DNA of 64,000 nucleotides from Microbacterium sp. BK668 (GCF_004362195.1 NZ_SNWG01000001.1:2976001-3040000), one strand, 5' to 3'; shown: positions 1 to 9,226, counted from the first letter of the stretch. A program made the numbers and translations. The notes: generated by a model from the sequence alone, not told the origin.

Positions 1-1341
1 CCAGAAGTGCACGTAGCCGAGACGCTCGTTGAGCATCTTGCCGGTCCACTTCGGCCACCAGAAGTAGAAGCCGGAGAACATCGCGAAGACGACCGTGCCG
101 AAGACGACGTAGTGGAAGTGCGCCACGACGAAGTACGAGTCCGAGAGGTGGAAGTCCAGCGGCGGCGAGGCGAGGATGATGCCGGTCAGTCCGCCGAACA
201 CGAACGACACGAGGAACCCGAGGGCGAACACCATGGGGGTCTCGAACGTGACCGACCCCCGCCACATCGTGCCGATCCAGTTGAAGATCTTCACGCCCGT
301 CGGCACCGCGATGAGCATCGTCGTGAGCGCGAAGAACGGCAGGAGCACGGCGCCCGTGACGTACATGTGGTGCGCCCACACCGCCACCGACAGGGCCGCG
401 ATCGCGATCGTCGCGTACACGAGCGTCTTGTAGCCGAAGATGGGCTTCCGGCTGAACACCGGGAAGACCTCCGACACGATGCCGAAGAACGGCAGCGCGA
501 TGATGTACACCTCCGGGTGCCCGAAGAACCAGAACAGGTGCTGCCACAGCAGGACGCCGCCGTTGGCGGGGTCGTAGATGTGCGCGCCCAGCACGCGGTC
601 GGCGGCGGCCGCGAGGATCGCCGCGGCGAGCACCGGGAAGGCCATCAGGACCAGGATGCTGGTGATCAGCGTGTTCCACGAGAAGATCGGCATGCGCCAC
701 ATCGTCATGCCCGGCGCGCGCATCGTGATGATGGTCGTGACGAAGTTCACCGCGCCGAGGATCGTCCCGAAACCGCTCATGCCGAGGCCGAGCATCCAGA
801 GATTGCCGCCGAGACCCGGAGAGAAGCTCGCGTTCGCCAGCGGCTGGTACGCGAACCAGCCGAAGGCGGCGGCGCCCTGCGGCGTCAGGAAGCCGGCGAC
901 GGCGATCGTGGAGCCGAAGAGGAAGAGCCAGAAGGCAAAGGCGTTGAGCCGCGGGAAGGCGACGTCGGGGGCGCCGATCTGCAGCGGCAGGATCGCGTTG
1001 GCGAACCCGGCGAAGAGGGGCGTCGCGAACATGAGCAGCATGATCGTGCCGTGCATCGTGAAGAGCTGGTTGTACTGCTCTTTCGTGGGCACGATCTGCA
1101 TGCCGGGCTCGAACAGCTCCGCGCGGATGATGAGCGCCATCACGCCGCCGAGCATGAAGAACAGCACGGAGGCGATCAGGTACAGGTAGCCGATCGTCTT
1201 GTGGTCGGTGGAGGTGATCCACTTGACGATGATGTTGCCCTTCTGCTCGACGCGCGAAGCGCTGAGCAGGGCGGCCTGGCGAGGCGGCATCGTGGAGGGA
1301 CGGCTCGGAGTCGTCTCCTGGAGTGGGAGCGTCGTGGCCAT
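1..1341 (-). CDS. ctaD: Cytochrome c oxidase subunit I (aa3 type), 3' end outside the window
   Basis: Catalytic subunit of the terminal aa3 oxidase, which reduces O2 to water and pumps protons across the cytoplasmic membrane. The 447 visible codons show the usual hydrophobic helices and the ligand motifs of the heme-copper family: an early heme His in TMHGTIMLL, the CuB His and cross-linked Tyr in GHPEVY, the His pair in AHHMYV, and the two heme ligands in HFHYV. The C-terminal quarter lies beyond base 1. The ATG start begins 2 bases after the ctaC stop, so the two genes form one operon and translation is probably coupled; a weak GAGGA lies inside the end of ctaC. Identification is secure from the motifs and the neighbour. 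Confidence 0.97.
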   Translation of the reverse strand, partial: MATTLPLQETTPSRPSTMPPRQAALLSASRVEQKGNIIVKWITSTDHKTIGYLYLIASVLFFMLGGVMALIIRAELFEPGMQIVPTKEQYNQLFTMHGTIMLLMFATPLFAGFANAILPLQIGAPDVAFPRLNAFAFWLFLFGSTIAVAGFLTPQGAAAFGWFAYQPLANASFSPGLGGNLWMLGLGMSGFGTILGAVNFVTTIITMRAPGMTMWRMPIFSWNTLITSILVLMAFPVLAAAILAAAADRVLGAHIYDPANGGVLLWQHLFWFFGHPEVYIIALPFFGIVSEVFPVFSRKPIFGYKTLVYATIAIAALSVAVWAHHMYVTGAVLLPFFALTTMLIAVPTGVKIFNWIGTMWRGSVTFETPMVFALGFLVSFVFGGLTGIILASPPLDFHLSDSYFVVAHFHYVVFGTVVFAMFSGFYFWWPKWTGKMLNERLGYVHFW

Positions 1342-1343
1342 GA

Positions 1344-2249
1344 TCAGTCGTTGTCCTCGTCGTCGGTGGTGGTCTCGCCGGTGCCGGGCAGGTTGCCGAG
1401 ACGGTCGTACTCGTCGGTGATGCTGCCGGTCTGGCCCGCGTCGCGGAGGGAGTCGAGGTACTGCTCGTACTCGTCCTCGCTCACGACCTTGACGTTGAAG
1501 AGCATCGCCGAGTGGTACTCGCCGCACAGCTCGGCGCACTTGCCGGCGTAGGTGCCCTCGCGGGTCGGCGTGAACGACCAGTAGTTCTCACGCCCGATGT
1601 ACATGTCCTTCTTGTAGAGGAAGTCGATGATCCAGAAGGAGTGGATGACGTCGCGCGACTGGAGCTCGAGCTTCACCGACCTGTCGACCGGGAGGTAGAG
1701 CGTCGGCAGCGCGTCCTGGTCGACGTCGCCGTTCGCAGCCGGCTCGGCCTGCACGCCCATCGACCAGACGGCGTCGGAGCCGTCCTCATCCTCGCCGTTG
1801 TACTGGAAGTCCCATGCCCACTGCTTGCCGATCGCGGTGATCGTCACGTCGGGGTTCTCGGTCTGCGTCTCCAGGATCGCCTGATCCCGCGCCGTGAAGG
1901 CGAAGAAGCCGATGACGAGGATGAGCGGGACGATCGTGTAGAAGATCTCGATCGGCATGTTGTAGCGCAGCTGGACCGGAAGGCCGCTCTGGCCCTTGCG
2001 GCGGCGGTAGACGATCGCCGCCCAGCCCATCAGGCCCCACGTCACGATGCCGACCACGAGGAGGACGATCCAGGAGTTCACCCAGAGGCCCGCGACCATG
2101 TCGGTGTGGTTCGTCGCCGGCGCGGCGTTCGGGTCCTCGAAGCCGGGGAGGAAGCCGTGGAGCTCGGTGGAGCTGCATCCGGCCAGAACGGCTACCGCTG
2201 CGATTCCGACGGGAGCCAGAGCCCAGCGGAGACGACGTTTCGAGGGCAC
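1344..2249 (-). CDS. ctaC: Cytochrome c oxidase subunit II (CuA subunit), lipoprotein
   Basis: Receives electrons from cytochrome c at the binuclear CuA centre and passes them to subunit I. The 301-residue product begins with a basic N-terminus and a lipobox LAGC (Cys25), followed by two membrane helices (about residues 53-78 and 100-120) and an exposed cupredoxin domain. All CuA ligands are visible: His203, Cys238, Glu240, Cys242, His246 and Met249 in [12 protein letters not shown]. The tail is acidic and variable. The GTG start is chosen because AAAGG lies 6 bases upstream and the reading begins MPSKRR, a proper signal peptide start. It is cotranscribed with ctaD. No clear promoter was found, only about 200 bases of leader region. 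Confidence 0.96.
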   Translation of the reverse strand: MPSKRRLRWALAPVGIAAVAVLAGCSSTELHGFLPGFEDPNAAPATNHTDMVAGLWVNSWIVLLVVGIVTWGLMGWAAIVYRRRKGQSGLPVQLRYNMPIEIFYTIVPLILVIGFFAFTARDQAILETQTENPDVTITAIGKQWAWDFQYNGEDEDGSDAVWSMGVQAEPAANGDVDQDALPTLYLPVDRSVKLELQSRDVIHSFWIIDFLYKKDMYIGRENYWSFTPTREGTYAGKCAELCGEYHSAMLFNVKVVSEDEYEQYLDSLRDAGQTGSITDEYDRLGNLPGTGETTTDDEDND

Positions 2250-2374
2250 GATGCACCTTTCCGGTCACGTGAAAGAACTGACGCCAGTCTAGGGCAACCT
2301 CTTAGGGGATTCGGGCCATCCGCCCAGGTCTCGGCCGCGAGAAGCGCCGTCGAAAGGCTGGTCCCGCGCACGCC

Positions 2375-2412
2375 GGAACGCCCCGCTCCGCAGCAGCGGA
2401 GGGGGCGTTCCC
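2375..2412 (-). terminator. GC-rich hairpin downstream of erpA
   Basis: An inverted repeat with arms of about 14 bases (GGAACGCCCC... / ...GGGGCGTTCC, with one mismatch or bulge) lies between the erpA stop and the ctaC start. No T-run follows on either strand, so intrinsic termination is plausible but not assured. It would separate erpA transcription from the ctaCD operon. Confidence 0.45.
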
Positions 2413-2451
2413 CGTCGACCGGATGACCCCGTCGACGGCCATTTCAGAGGC

Positions 2452-2817
2452 TCAGTGGAAGCTGTCGCCGCAGGCGCAGCTGCCGGCCGCATTGGGGTTG
2501 TCGATCGTGAAGCCCTGCTCCGAGATCGTGTCCTTGAAGTCGATCGTCGCGCCGTCGAGGTACGGGACGCTCATGTCGTCGACGATGACCTCGACGCCGC
2601 CGAAGTCCACCGCCTTGTCGCCCTCGAGGTAGCGCTCGTCGAAGTAGAGCTGGTAGATCAGGCCGCTGCATCCGCCCGGCTGGACGGCCACGCGCAGACG
2701 CAGATCGTCGCGGCCCTCCTGCTCGAGCAGGCTCTTCACCTTCGCGGAAGCCGCGTCCGTGAGCAGCACGCCGTGGGCGGGCGCGATCTGGTCGGTCGAC
2801 AGTGCCGTGTCGGTCAT
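2452..2817 (-). CDS. erpA: Iron-sulfur cluster insertion protein, A-type (ErpA/IscA/SufA family)
   Basis: Small carrier that delivers Fe-S clusters to apo-enzymes in the cytoplasm. The 121-residue protein has the three conserved cysteines of A-type carriers, Cys50 in PGGCSG and Cys114/Cys116 in the C-terminal CAC-G motif, and the length is normal for the family. The ATG at 2817 is preceded by GAGGAG at ideal spacing; a longer in-frame reading upstream has no ribosome site and is rejected. It sits just upstream of ctaC in the same direction, an order I associate with actinobacterial respiratory loci. Which apoproteins it serves cannot be read from sequence. Confidence 0.94.
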   Translation of the reverse strand: MTDTALSTDQIAPAHGVLLTDAASAKVKSLLEQEGRDDLRLRVAVQPGGCSGLIYQLYFDERYLEGDKAVDFGGVEVIVDDMSVPYLDGATIDFKDTISEQGFTIDNPNAAGSCACGDSFH

Positions 2818-2944
2818 GGCTCTCCTCGCAAGTCCCGCACGCGCCGGACGCGCGCGCTGAGCGGATGCCTCGATTCTACGTCGCGCGGAGCCACGCCGGC
2901 TCCGCACGCCCCGGTGAGCGAGGGAGCGCGTCGTCCGCGGCGGT

Positions 2945-4339
2945 TCAGAGCTCGCGCGCGTCGAGCTTCTCCAGCAGCAGAGCCTCGGCCACCAGGGCGT
3001 GGCGGAAGGTGTCGAGGTGTAGCGACTCGTTCGGGCTGTGCGCGCGGGCGTGCGGGTCTTCCACACCCGTGACGAGGATCTGCGCGCCGGGGAACTCCCG
3101 GACGAGATCCGCGATGAACGGGATCGACCCGCCGACGCCGATGTCGACGGGGTCCACGCCGTACGCATCGGCGAGCACGTCGCGCGCGTCGGCCACGGCC
3201 CATCCGCTCGTGTCGACGAGGAACGAGTTCCCGTAGTCCTGGTGCGAGAACTCCAGCTCCGCGCCGAACGGCGCGTGCGCGCGCAGGTGCGCCTCGATCG
3301 CCGCATAGGCCTCGCGCGCGTCCTGCCCCGGCGCCACGCGGGCGCTGATCACGACGGAGATCTCGGGCGAGAGGGTGTTCGAGGCGTTGGCGACGCCCGG
3401 CGCGTCGATCCCCGTCACGGTGATGGACGGCTTGTTCCAGATCCGGCTGAGGATCGTCCCCGTCCCGATGGGACTCACCCCGTCCGGAAGGCCTGCCTCG
3501 TCGCGCAGCGTCCGCTCGGAGTACTCGGGCGTCTCGGCATCCCGCTCGGTGAGTCCCTCGACCGCGACGGCGCCCGTCTCGTCCCACAGGGTGGAGAGGA
3601 GCCGGATCGTCGCCATCATCGCGTCGGGGACGGCCCCGCCGAACATGCCGGAATGCGACGCGTGCTCCAGCGTGCGCACCCGCAGCGTGAAGCGGGTGTT
3701 GCCGCGCAGCGAGACGGTCAGGGCGGGTGTCTCGGCGTCCCAGTTGCCGGAGTCCGCCACGACGATGACGTCGGCCCGGAGCGCATCGGCATGGTCGGAC
3801 AGGAACTGCGCGAAGGAGCGTGATCCTGCCTCCTCCTCGCCCTCGATGAACAGGGCGACGCCCAGGTCGAAGTCCTCGCCGACGACCTCCGTGAAGGCGC
3901 GCAATGCCCCGATGTGCGCCATGACCCCGGCCTTGTCGTCGGCGGCGCCGCGCCCGTAGAGGCGGCCGCCCCGCACCGTCGGCTGGAAGGGCGCCGACTC
4001 CCACAGGGCCTCGTCGCCCACCGGCTGCACATCGTGGTGCGCGTACAGCAGGATCGTGGGGCGTCCGTTCCGGGCGGCCCGCGTGGCCAGCACGGCCGGC
4101 ATCCCGCGTTCGCCCGCCCCCGGGATCTCGGCATCCGCGATCCGGACGGTGTCGAACACGCCCGTCTGCTCCACGAGCGCCTTGACGGCCTCCGCGCTGC
4201 GGAGCACCTGCGCGGGGTCGAATCCCGGGAAAGCGATCGAGGGGATGCGCACGAGGTTTCCGAGATCGGCGATGGCGGCGGGCACGGCGGCGGTCGCGGC
4301 TTCGCGCACGGCATCCCGGCGGGTGGAGTCAGAGGTCAT
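2945..4339 (-). CDS. M20 family dipeptidase / metallopeptidase
   Basis: Predicted cytoplasmic zinc exopeptidase that cleaves dipeptides or short peptides, related to actinobacterial M20/M28 dipeptidases. The 464-residue protein carries HHDV (His101-x-Asp103), the bridging Asp134 in YGRGAADDKAG, and the catalytic and metal-binding glutamates in IEGEEEAGS (about 166-170). The dimerisation domain interrupts the catalytic domain as usual. The ATG start has no Shine-Dalgarno sequence but a TAAGAT box ends exactly 7 bases before it, so the message is probably leaderless. Substrate specificity is unknown; succinyl-diaminopimelate desuccinylase is less likely because the motif spacing follows the dipeptidase branch. 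Confidence 0.88.
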   Translation of the reverse strand: MTSDSTRRDAVREAATAAVPAAIADLGNLVRIPSIAFPGFDPAQVLRSAEAVKALVEQTGVFDTVRIADAEIPGAGERGMPAVLATRAARNGRPTILLYAHHDVQPVGDEALWESAPFQPTVRGGRLYGRGAADDKAGVMAHIGALRAFTEVVGEDFDLGVALFIEGEEEAGSRSFAQFLSDHADALRADVIVVADSGNWDAETPALTVSLRGNTRFTLRVRTLEHASHSGMFGGAVPDAMMATIRLLSTLWDETGAVAVEGLTERDAETPEYSERTLRDEAGLPDGVSPIGTGTILSRIWNKPSITVTGIDAPGVANASNTLSPEISVVISARVAPGQDAREAYAAIEAHLRAHAPFGAELEFSHQDYGNSFLVDTSGWAVADARDVLADAYGVDPVDIGVGGSIPFIADLVREFPGAQILVTGVEDPHARAHSPNESLHLDTFRHALVAEALLLEKLDAREL

Positions 4340-4346
4340 GCGGGTA

Positions 4347-4352
4347 ATCTTA
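4347..4352 (-). promoter_or_regulatory. -10 box (TAAGAT) for the M20 dipeptidase, leaderless
   Basis: TAAGAT followed by 7 bases and then the ATG at 4339. The spacing places the transcription start at or next to the start codon. No convincing -35 element is visible. Confidence 0.55.
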
Positions 4353-4386
4353 AGCGCACCCGTTTTCCGGACTTTCGAGGTACCCC

Positions 4387-4965
4387 GTGGCCAAGACGCC
4401 TGAAGCCCCCCTGAGCGACGCCCCCTCCGAGGGGACCTCCCTCAACGCCGGCCCCGCGGGCAAGGGGCGAGCGACCCCTTCCCGCGCCGAGCAGGAGGCC
4501 GCGCGCAAGCGGCCCCTCGTGCCCGACACGAAGGAGGCGAAGGCGCGCGCGCGGGCCGAGCTCGCCCAGCAGCGCGACAAGGCGCGCGCCGGCATGGCGG
4601 CGGGCGACGAGCGCTACCTCACGGCTCGTGACAAGGGTCCGCAGCGTCGCTGGGTGCGCGACTGGGTCGACTCGGGCTGGCACCTCGGCGAGGCGGTCAT
4701 GCCCGCGATGGTGGTCGTCATCATCATGACGTTCATCCCGTTCGCGGCGCTGCAGTACTACTCGTTCCTGGGTCTGTGGGTGTTCATCTTCCTCGTCATC
4801 GGCGACATGGTGCTGACCTCCATCCGGGTCAAGCGCCTCGCGAAGGCGAAGTGGGGAGACAAGACCGAGAAGGGGCTCGGCTGGTACGCCGCGATGCGGT
4901 CGATCCAGATGCGGTTCCTGCGTCTGCCCAAGCCCCAGGTCAAGCGCGGCCAGCGTCCCGCCTGA
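4387..4965 (+). CDS. DUF3043 membrane protein of unknown function
   Basis: A 192-residue protein conserved among actinobacteria. The first 80 residues are charged and rich in Ala, Lys and Glu (probably cytoplasmic and disordered). A conserved block beginning RRWVRDWVDSGW leads into two membrane helices (about residues 100-119 and 122-144), and a basic tail follows. It starts with GTG at 4387, preceded by GAGG at good spacing, and diverges from the dipeptidase. It is convergent with pyrD, with only 51 bases between the stops. The family has no assigned biochemical role and I cannot add one from context. Confidence 0.85.
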   Translation: MAKTPEAPLSDAPSEGTSLNAGPAGKGRATPSRAEQEAARKRPLVPDTKEAKARARAELAQQRDKARAGMAAGDERYLTARDKGPQRRWVRDWVDSGWHLGEAVMPAMVVVIIMTFIPFAALQYYSFLGLWVFIFLVIGDMVLTSIRVKRLAKAKWGDKTEKGLGWYAAMRSIQMRFLRLPKPQVKRGQRPA

Positions 4966-5016
4966 CGTCGAGCGGCGCGCGGGCGACGTCCGGCACGCCG
5001 CCTGCGCCGCCGGAGG

Positions 5017-6042
5017 TCAGCGCGTCCGAGCGAGCCCGCGGTTGATCTGCCGCGCCCACAGGGGGCCGCGGTAGAGGAAGGCCGTGTAGCCCTGGACGAG
5101 CGTGGCCCCGGCATCCAGTCGCTCCCGGACGTCGTCGGCGGTCTCGACGCCGCCGACGCTGATGACGCAGAAGGTGCGCGGCACCACCGCGCGGACGATC
5201 CGCAGCACCTCGAGGGCGCGCTCCTTCAGCGGCGCTCCCGACAGCCCGCCCTCCCCCGCCGCCGCAACGACGGCGGCGTCGGTCTCGAGGCCCTCACGCG
5301 AGATCGTCGTGTTCGTGGCGATGATGCCCGCGAGGTTCGTGTCGACGGCCAGCCGGGCGATCGCCTCGATCTCGTCGTCGGGGAGGTCCGGCGCGATCTT
5401 CACCAGGAGCGGCGTCAGGCCCGCGGCATCGCGCACCGCCTGCAGCAGGGGGCGCAGGGTCTCGACCGCCTGCAGCCCGCGAAGACCGGGGGTGTTGGGC
5501 GACGAGACGTTCACCACGAGATAGTCGGCGAGCGGCGCGAGCAGTCGGGCGCTGCGCACGTAATCGGCGGTCGCCTCACTGACGTCGACGACACGGCTCT
5601 TGCCGATGTTCACGCCGAGGACGGCGCGGCGGCGACGCCGGCGCAGCCTGCGAAGACGGGATGCCGCGGCATCCGCCCCCCGGTTGTTGAAACCCATGCG
5701 ATTCACCACGGCGCGGTCGGGGATGAGCCGGAACAGGCGGGGCCGGGGGTTGCCCTCCTGCGGGATCGCCGTGAGCGTGCCCACCTCGACGTGTCCGAAG
5801 CCGAGGGCGTAGAGCCCTGCAGCGCCGCGCACGTCCTTGTCGAAGCCGGCGGCGACGCCGAAGGGCGAGTCGAAGTCGCGTCCGAGGGCGCGCATGCGCA
5901 GCGACGGCGCGGGGCGCGTGAGCGCTCGCGCCGCCCACGAGAACGGCGGCACGCCGAGGACGCGGATGACCGCCATCGCGGCGTGGTGCGCGGTCTCGGG
6001 GTCGATGCGCGACAGGACGGTCCGGAAGAAGAGGGGATACAT
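5017..6042 (-). CDS. pyrD: Dihydroorotate dehydrogenase (quinone), class 2
   Basis: Oxidises dihydroorotate to orotate in pyrimidine synthesis, passing electrons to quinone at the membrane. The 341-residue protein has the short amphipathic N-terminal helix that defines class 2 (MYPLFFRTVLSRIDPETAHH), the flavin-binding AAGFDKD motif, NRMGFNNRG, and the catalytic serine loop VNVSSPNTPGLRGLQ. The C-terminal ISVGG and AGATLVQGYTAF motifs hold FMN phosphate. One oddity is an arginine run between residues 126 and 140, just before GVNIGKS. The ATG has no ribosome site but a TAGCCT box 7 bases upstream, so it is probably leaderless. Confidence 0.96.
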   Translation of the reverse strand: MYPLFFRTVLSRIDPETAHHAAMAVIRVLGVPPFSWAARALTRPAPSLRMRALGRDFDSPFGVAAGFDKDVRGAAGLYALGFGHVEVGTLTAIPQEGNPRPRLFRLIPDRAVVNRMGFNNRGADAAASRLRRLRRRRRRAVLGVNIGKSRVVDVSEATADYVRSARLLAPLADYLVVNVSSPNTPGLRGLQAVETLRPLLQAVRDAAGLTPLLVKIAPDLPDDEIEAIARLAVDTNLAGIIATNTTISREGLETDAAVVAAAGEGGLSGAPLKERALEVLRIVRAVVPRTFCVISVGGVETADDVRERLDAGATLVQGYTAFLYRGPLWARQINRGLARTR

Positions 6043-6049
6043 CGGTTCC

Positions 6050-6055
6050 AGGCTA
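6050..6055 (-). promoter_or_regulatory. -10 box (TAGCCT) for pyrD, leaderless
   Basis: TAGCCT lies 7 bases before the pyrD ATG at 6042, leaving no room for a ribosome site. It matches the leaderless arrangement seen at many genes in this window. Confidence 0.55.
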
Positions 6056-6136
6056 CCGATCCGCGGGCTGCGCTCCCGCCGCGGACTGCGCGCAGCGGCG
6101 ACGGCAGGCTCCTGCGGCGGGACGCGGGTGACGGTC

Positions 6137-6610
6137 TCAGGCGACGGGCGGGCGTCGGCCGTCCACGTGATCCGCGCGCAGCTGGTCGATCGCCGACTCG
6201 AAGTCCTCGAGCGAGTCGAAGGCCTGATAGACGCTCGCGAAGCGCAGGTACGCCACCTCGTCGAGCTCTCGGAGCGGACCGAGGATCGCGAGCCCGATCT
6301 CGTTGGCGTCGAGCTGCGACGTCCCGGTCTGGCGCAGCGTCTCCTCCACCGTCTGCGCGAGCACGGCGAGGTCCGCCTCGGTCACGGGGCGGCCCTGGCA
6401 GGCCTTGCGGACCCCCGAGATCACCTTCTCGCGGCTGAACGGCTCGATCACACCCGAGCGCTTGATGACGTTCAGGCTCGCCGTCTCGATCGTCGAGAAG
6501 CGGCCGCCGCACTCCGGGCACTGACGGCGGCGACGGATGCTGAGGCCGTCGTCGCTGGTCCGCGAGTCGATGACCCGCGAATCGGGGTGTCGGCAGAAGG
6601 GGCAGTGCAT
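6137..6610 (-). CDS. nrdR: Transcriptional repressor NrdR
   Basis: Zinc-finger and ATP-cone regulator that represses ribonucleotide reductase genes according to the ATP/dATP balance. The 157-residue protein opens MHCPFC and has the second CPEC pair, giving the four zinc ligands Cys3, Cys6, Cys31 and Cys34. An ATP-cone domain follows (from about residue 46, [16 protein letters not shown]). The length is normal. It lies 12 bases after hisD in the same direction, with GGAG before the ATG, so it is probably cotranscribed with hisD. Its usual targets, nrd genes with NrdR boxes, are not in this window. Confidence 0.96.
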   Translation of the reverse strand: MHCPFCRHPDSRVIDSRTSDDGLSIRRRRQCPECGGRFSTIETASLNVIKRSGVIEPFSREKVISGVRKACQGRPVTEADLAVLAQTVEETLRQTGTSQLDANEIGLAILGPLRELDEVAYLRFASVYQAFDSLEDFESAIDQLRADHVDGRRPPVA

Positions 6611-6622
6611 GGCTCCGACAGC

Positions 6623-8044
6623 CTACGCGACCTCGGTCGACCCGCGGTCGGCCCGTTCGCCGCGCTCGCCGCGGTCGTCGTCGATTCCGCCGCGGTCGTC
6701 GTCGAGCTCGCCGCGGTCGTCGTCGAGCTCGAAGGGGGCCTCGCCGAGCTCGAAGCGGGCCTGGACGGCCTCGCCGTGCGCCGGAAGGTGCTCGGCGTCC
6801 GCGAGGGCCACGATGTCGCGTCGCACGGCACGCAGCGCCGCGCGGTCGTATTCGATGACCTGCTGAGGACGGAGGAACGTGGATGCCGAGAGCCCCGCCG
6901 AATAGCGCGCCTGACCGCCCGTCGGCAGCACGTGATTGCTTCCGGCGAGGTAATCGCCGAGGCTCACCGGCGAGTCGGGGCCCACGAAGACGGCGCCGGC
7001 ATGGACGTAGTCGTCCGGACGCGGATCGGCCAGGTGCAGCTCGAGGTGCTCGGGCGCGTAAGCGTTGCTGAACGCCGTCGCGACCGCGATGTCGTCGACG
7101 AGCACGATCGCCGACTGCGGGCCGCGCAGCGCCGCCGCGACCCGCTCGGCGTGCAGCGTCTGCACGGCGCGGCCTGCGGTGTGGGCCGCGACGGCGTCGG
7201 CGAGCGTCGCGGAGTCGGTCACCAAAACCGCTGCGGCCTGCTCGTCGTGCTCTGCCTGGCTGATGAGGTCGGCGGCGATGAGGACCGGGTCCGCCGAGTC
7301 GTCGGCGACCACGAGGATCTCGGTGGCACCGGCCTCGGAGTCCGTCCCCACGAGGCCCGCGACCGCCCGTTTGGCGGCCGCGACGAAGTTGTTCCCGGGA
7401 CCGGTCACGACGTCGACCGGCTCGAGGCCGAGCGAGTCCGCGCCGTAGGCGAACGCGCCGATCGCTCCCGCTCCGCCCATCGCATAGACCTCGTCGACGC
7501 CGAGCAGCCGGGCGGCGGCGAGGATGACCGGGTGCACGCGGCCGCCGGACTCGCGCTGCGGGGGCGAGGCGAGGGCCACCTCCGAGACCCCGGCGACCTG
7601 CGCCGGGACGACGTTCATGACGACGCTCGAGGGGTAGACCGCCTTGCCACCGGGGACGTAGACGCCGACGCGACGCACCGGCTGCCACCGCTGCCGGACG
7701 CGGGCGCCGGGCGCGAGATCCGTCACGACAGGGGACGGCACCTGGGCGGCGGAGGCGAGGCGGACACGCTCGATCGCGTGCTCGATCGCCGTGCGCACGG
7801 CCGGCTCGAGGCGCGCCACCGCCTCGTCGAGGTGGGCGGCGGGAACGCGGATGTCGTGGCCGCGCACGCCGTCGAATCGCTCGGCCTGCTCGCGCAGAGC
7901 CGCTTCGCCGCGCGCGGCGACGTCGTGCACGATCGTCGTGGCCGTCGTCAGCGCCTCGGCCCGCGCGGCGGTGGCGCGCGGAACGACGGCGAGGAGTTCG
8001 GTGGGAGTGAGCGTGCGGCCGCGGAGATCGATCGTGCGGAGCAT
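6623..8044 (-). CDS. hisD: Histidinol dehydrogenase with an acidic C-terminal repeat tail
   Basis: Catalyses the last two steps of histidine synthesis, oxidising L-histidinol to L-histidine with NAD. The 473-residue protein contains the family signature region, with AGATEIL, the zinc-ligand region ISQAEHDEQA, and APEHLEL. Homologues usually end near 430-440 residues. Here about 35 extra residues form three DDDRG heptad repeats and a charged end. The start MLRTIDLRGR is typical. The nearby GAGGGG is too close to act as a ribosome site, while a TATCGT box ends 6 bases before the ATG, so translation is probably leaderless. nrdR follows after 12 bases. Confidence 0.96.
   Translation of the reverse strand: MLRTIDLRGRTLTPTELLAVVPRATAARAEALTTATTIVHDVAARGEAALREQAERFDGVRGHDIRVPAAHLDEAVARLEPAVRTAIEHAIERVRLASAAQVPSPVVTDLAPGARVRQRWQPVRRVGVYVPGGKAVYPSSVVMNVVPAQVAGVSEVALASPPQRESGGRVHPVILAAARLLGVDEVYAMGGAGAIGAFAYGADSLGLEPVDVVTGPGNNFVAAAKRAVAGLVGTDSEAGATEILVVADDSADPVLIAADLISQAEHDEQAAAVLVTDSATLADAVAAHTAGRAVQTLHAERVAAALRGPQSAIVLVDDIAVATAFSNAYAPEHLELHLADPRPDDYVHAGAVFVGPDSPVSLGDYLAGSNHVLPTGGQARYSAGLSASTFLRPQQVIEYDRAALRAVRRDIVALADAEHLPAHGEAVQARFELGEAPFELDDDRGELDDDRGGIDDDRGERGERADRGSTEVA
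6667..6732. repeat. Three 21-bp tandem repeats in the 3' end of hisD
   Basis: Three near-identical 21-base units encode (E/G)(L/I)DDDRG on the minus strand. They lie beyond the conserved enzyme core and account for most of the HisD tail. Confidence 0.8.
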
Positions 8045-8050
8045 CCCCTC

Positions 8051-8056
8051 ACGATA
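8051..8056 (-). promoter_or_regulatory. -10 box (TATCGT) for hisD, leaderless
   Basis: TATCGT is followed by 6 bases and then the hisD ATG at 8044. The promoter lies between the upstream membrane-protein stop and hisD, so hisD-nrdR can be transcribed on its own. Confidence 0.55.
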
Positions 8057-8097
8057 TCGCGCCGCGAGGGGCGGCTCCTGCGCGAGACGTGTGGCGC

Positions 8098-9183
8098 TCA
8101 GCCCCGCGTGACGTCGCGGACGTCGTGAAGGTAGCCGATCCTGCCGTCCTCGTGACGCATGACGAAGACGTGCCCGCGGTCCTCGATCACGAGCGCCCAC
8201 GCGGTCGGGCCGATCCGCCAGACCGGCGCGCCGGTCTCGTCGACGACGTCGCGCTCGTCCGGCGCGAGTGCCCAGAAGGCCTGGTGCCGGACCGTCTCGG
8301 TGGTCGCCGGCGCATACGCGGCGGTGTGATCGGCCGTGCGCTGAGCGGTGTCGGCGACCGCGTGCTCGCCGGTGCGGGGGTCGGTCCGAGGGTCGGTGCG
8401 AGGGCTGTACGCAGAAGTGGCGTAGTCCTCCTGCGCCGCAGGCGCTCCCCGGTCGGCCGTGCGCGCCCCCTGGTCGGATGCCCACTGCTGGGTCACCGGC
8501 GCCGGTTCGTAGGGCGAGCCGTAGGATCCGGAGTAGTCGGCCGGAGCTCCGTATGCCGGCCCGGCGTCACCGGGCCCCTGCTCCTCATGGACCGGAGCCG
8601 GTCGCGGCGCAGGAGCCGGGCGGGCGACGATCGGCCGCAGCGGACGAGCGCTGCGATGCGCGACGACCTCGGGACGGTACCGGAAGTCCTCACCCATGAC
8701 CGGAAGGAACGGCGCGACCACCGTCAGGACCACGCCGGCGACCATGAGGACCAGCTCGACCCACATGACCCACGAGCGCAGCCACGGCCCCCCGTCGATC
8801 ACGAATGCGACGGTCTCCCACGCATAAGTGAGCCAGACGATCGCCGAGACCGAGAAGGCGACGGACGCGAACTGGTCGATGCCGAGCGATCCGACGCGGC
8901 GGATGCCCTGAGGCGACAGCCGGCGGAGGAAGACGAGGAACACGGCGATCGTCGGCAGCCCGATCGTGAGAATCCAGGCGAGTCCCGACGTCCACACCGA
9001 GTCGAAGCGAACCGTGTTGACCGAGAAGAACGAGACGATGAAGGCGACGAGCCAGACCCCGCCGAGGGCGACCTCGCGGATCGAGAAGGGACCGACGCCG
9101 TACTGCGGAGGCGCTTCGCCGGCGTCCGCCACCGAGGGTGCTTCCTCGAAGGTGTCGTTGTCGTCCAGATGCTCGTCGGCCAC
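8098..9183 (-). CDS. Membrane protein of unknown function with Pro/Ala-rich cytoplasmic region
   Basis: I do not recognise this 361-residue protein. An acidic N-terminus of about 40 residues is followed by four hydrophobic helices (about residues 42-60, 70-93, 105-130 and 140-160). A long low-complexity segment rich in Pro, Ala, Tyr and Thr with repeated RTDPRTDPRTG comes next, then a compact C-terminal domain of about 60 residues containing PVWRIGPTAWALVIEDRG. That end domain looks folded and could bind a ligand or partner. GTG is chosen as the start because AAGGGA lies at good spacing. A TAGTAT box at 9227-9232 would give a leader of about 37 bases. It lies downstream of dnaE. Confidence 0.75.
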   Translation of the reverse strand: MADEHLDDNDTFEEAPSVADAGEAPPQYGVGPFSIREVALGGVWLVAFIVSFFSVNTVRFDSVWTSGLAWILTIGLPTIAVFLVFLRRLSPQGIRRVGSLGIDQFASVAFSVSAIVWLTYAWETVAFVIDGGPWLRSWVMWVELVLMVAGVVLTVVAPFLPVMGEDFRYRPEVVAHRSARPLRPIVARPAPAPRPAPVHEEQGPGDAGPAYGAPADYSGSYGSPYEPAPVTQQWASDQGARTADRGAPAAQEDYATSAYSPRTDPRTDPRTGEHAVADTAQRTADHTAAYAPATTETVRHQAFWALAPDERDVVDETGAPVWRIGPTAWALVIEDRGHVFVMRHEDGRIGYLHDVRDVTRG

Positions 9184-9226
9184 GATGTTCCCTTCCCGGC
9201 GCCCTTGCCCTGGGCGCAACGTCCCG

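Noticed and set aside
2818..3306. N-terminal extension of erpA to position 3306
   Set aside because: The added sequence is antisense-type Arg/Ser-rich reading inside the dipeptidase gene; the ATG at 2817 has a strong ribosome site and gives the normal family length.
9199..9217. GCGCCC/GGGCGC hairpin as a dnaE terminator
   Set aside because: It lies upstream of, not after, the next leftward gene start in a predicted leader, is short, and has no T-run. dnaE ends at 9297 with no clear terminator.
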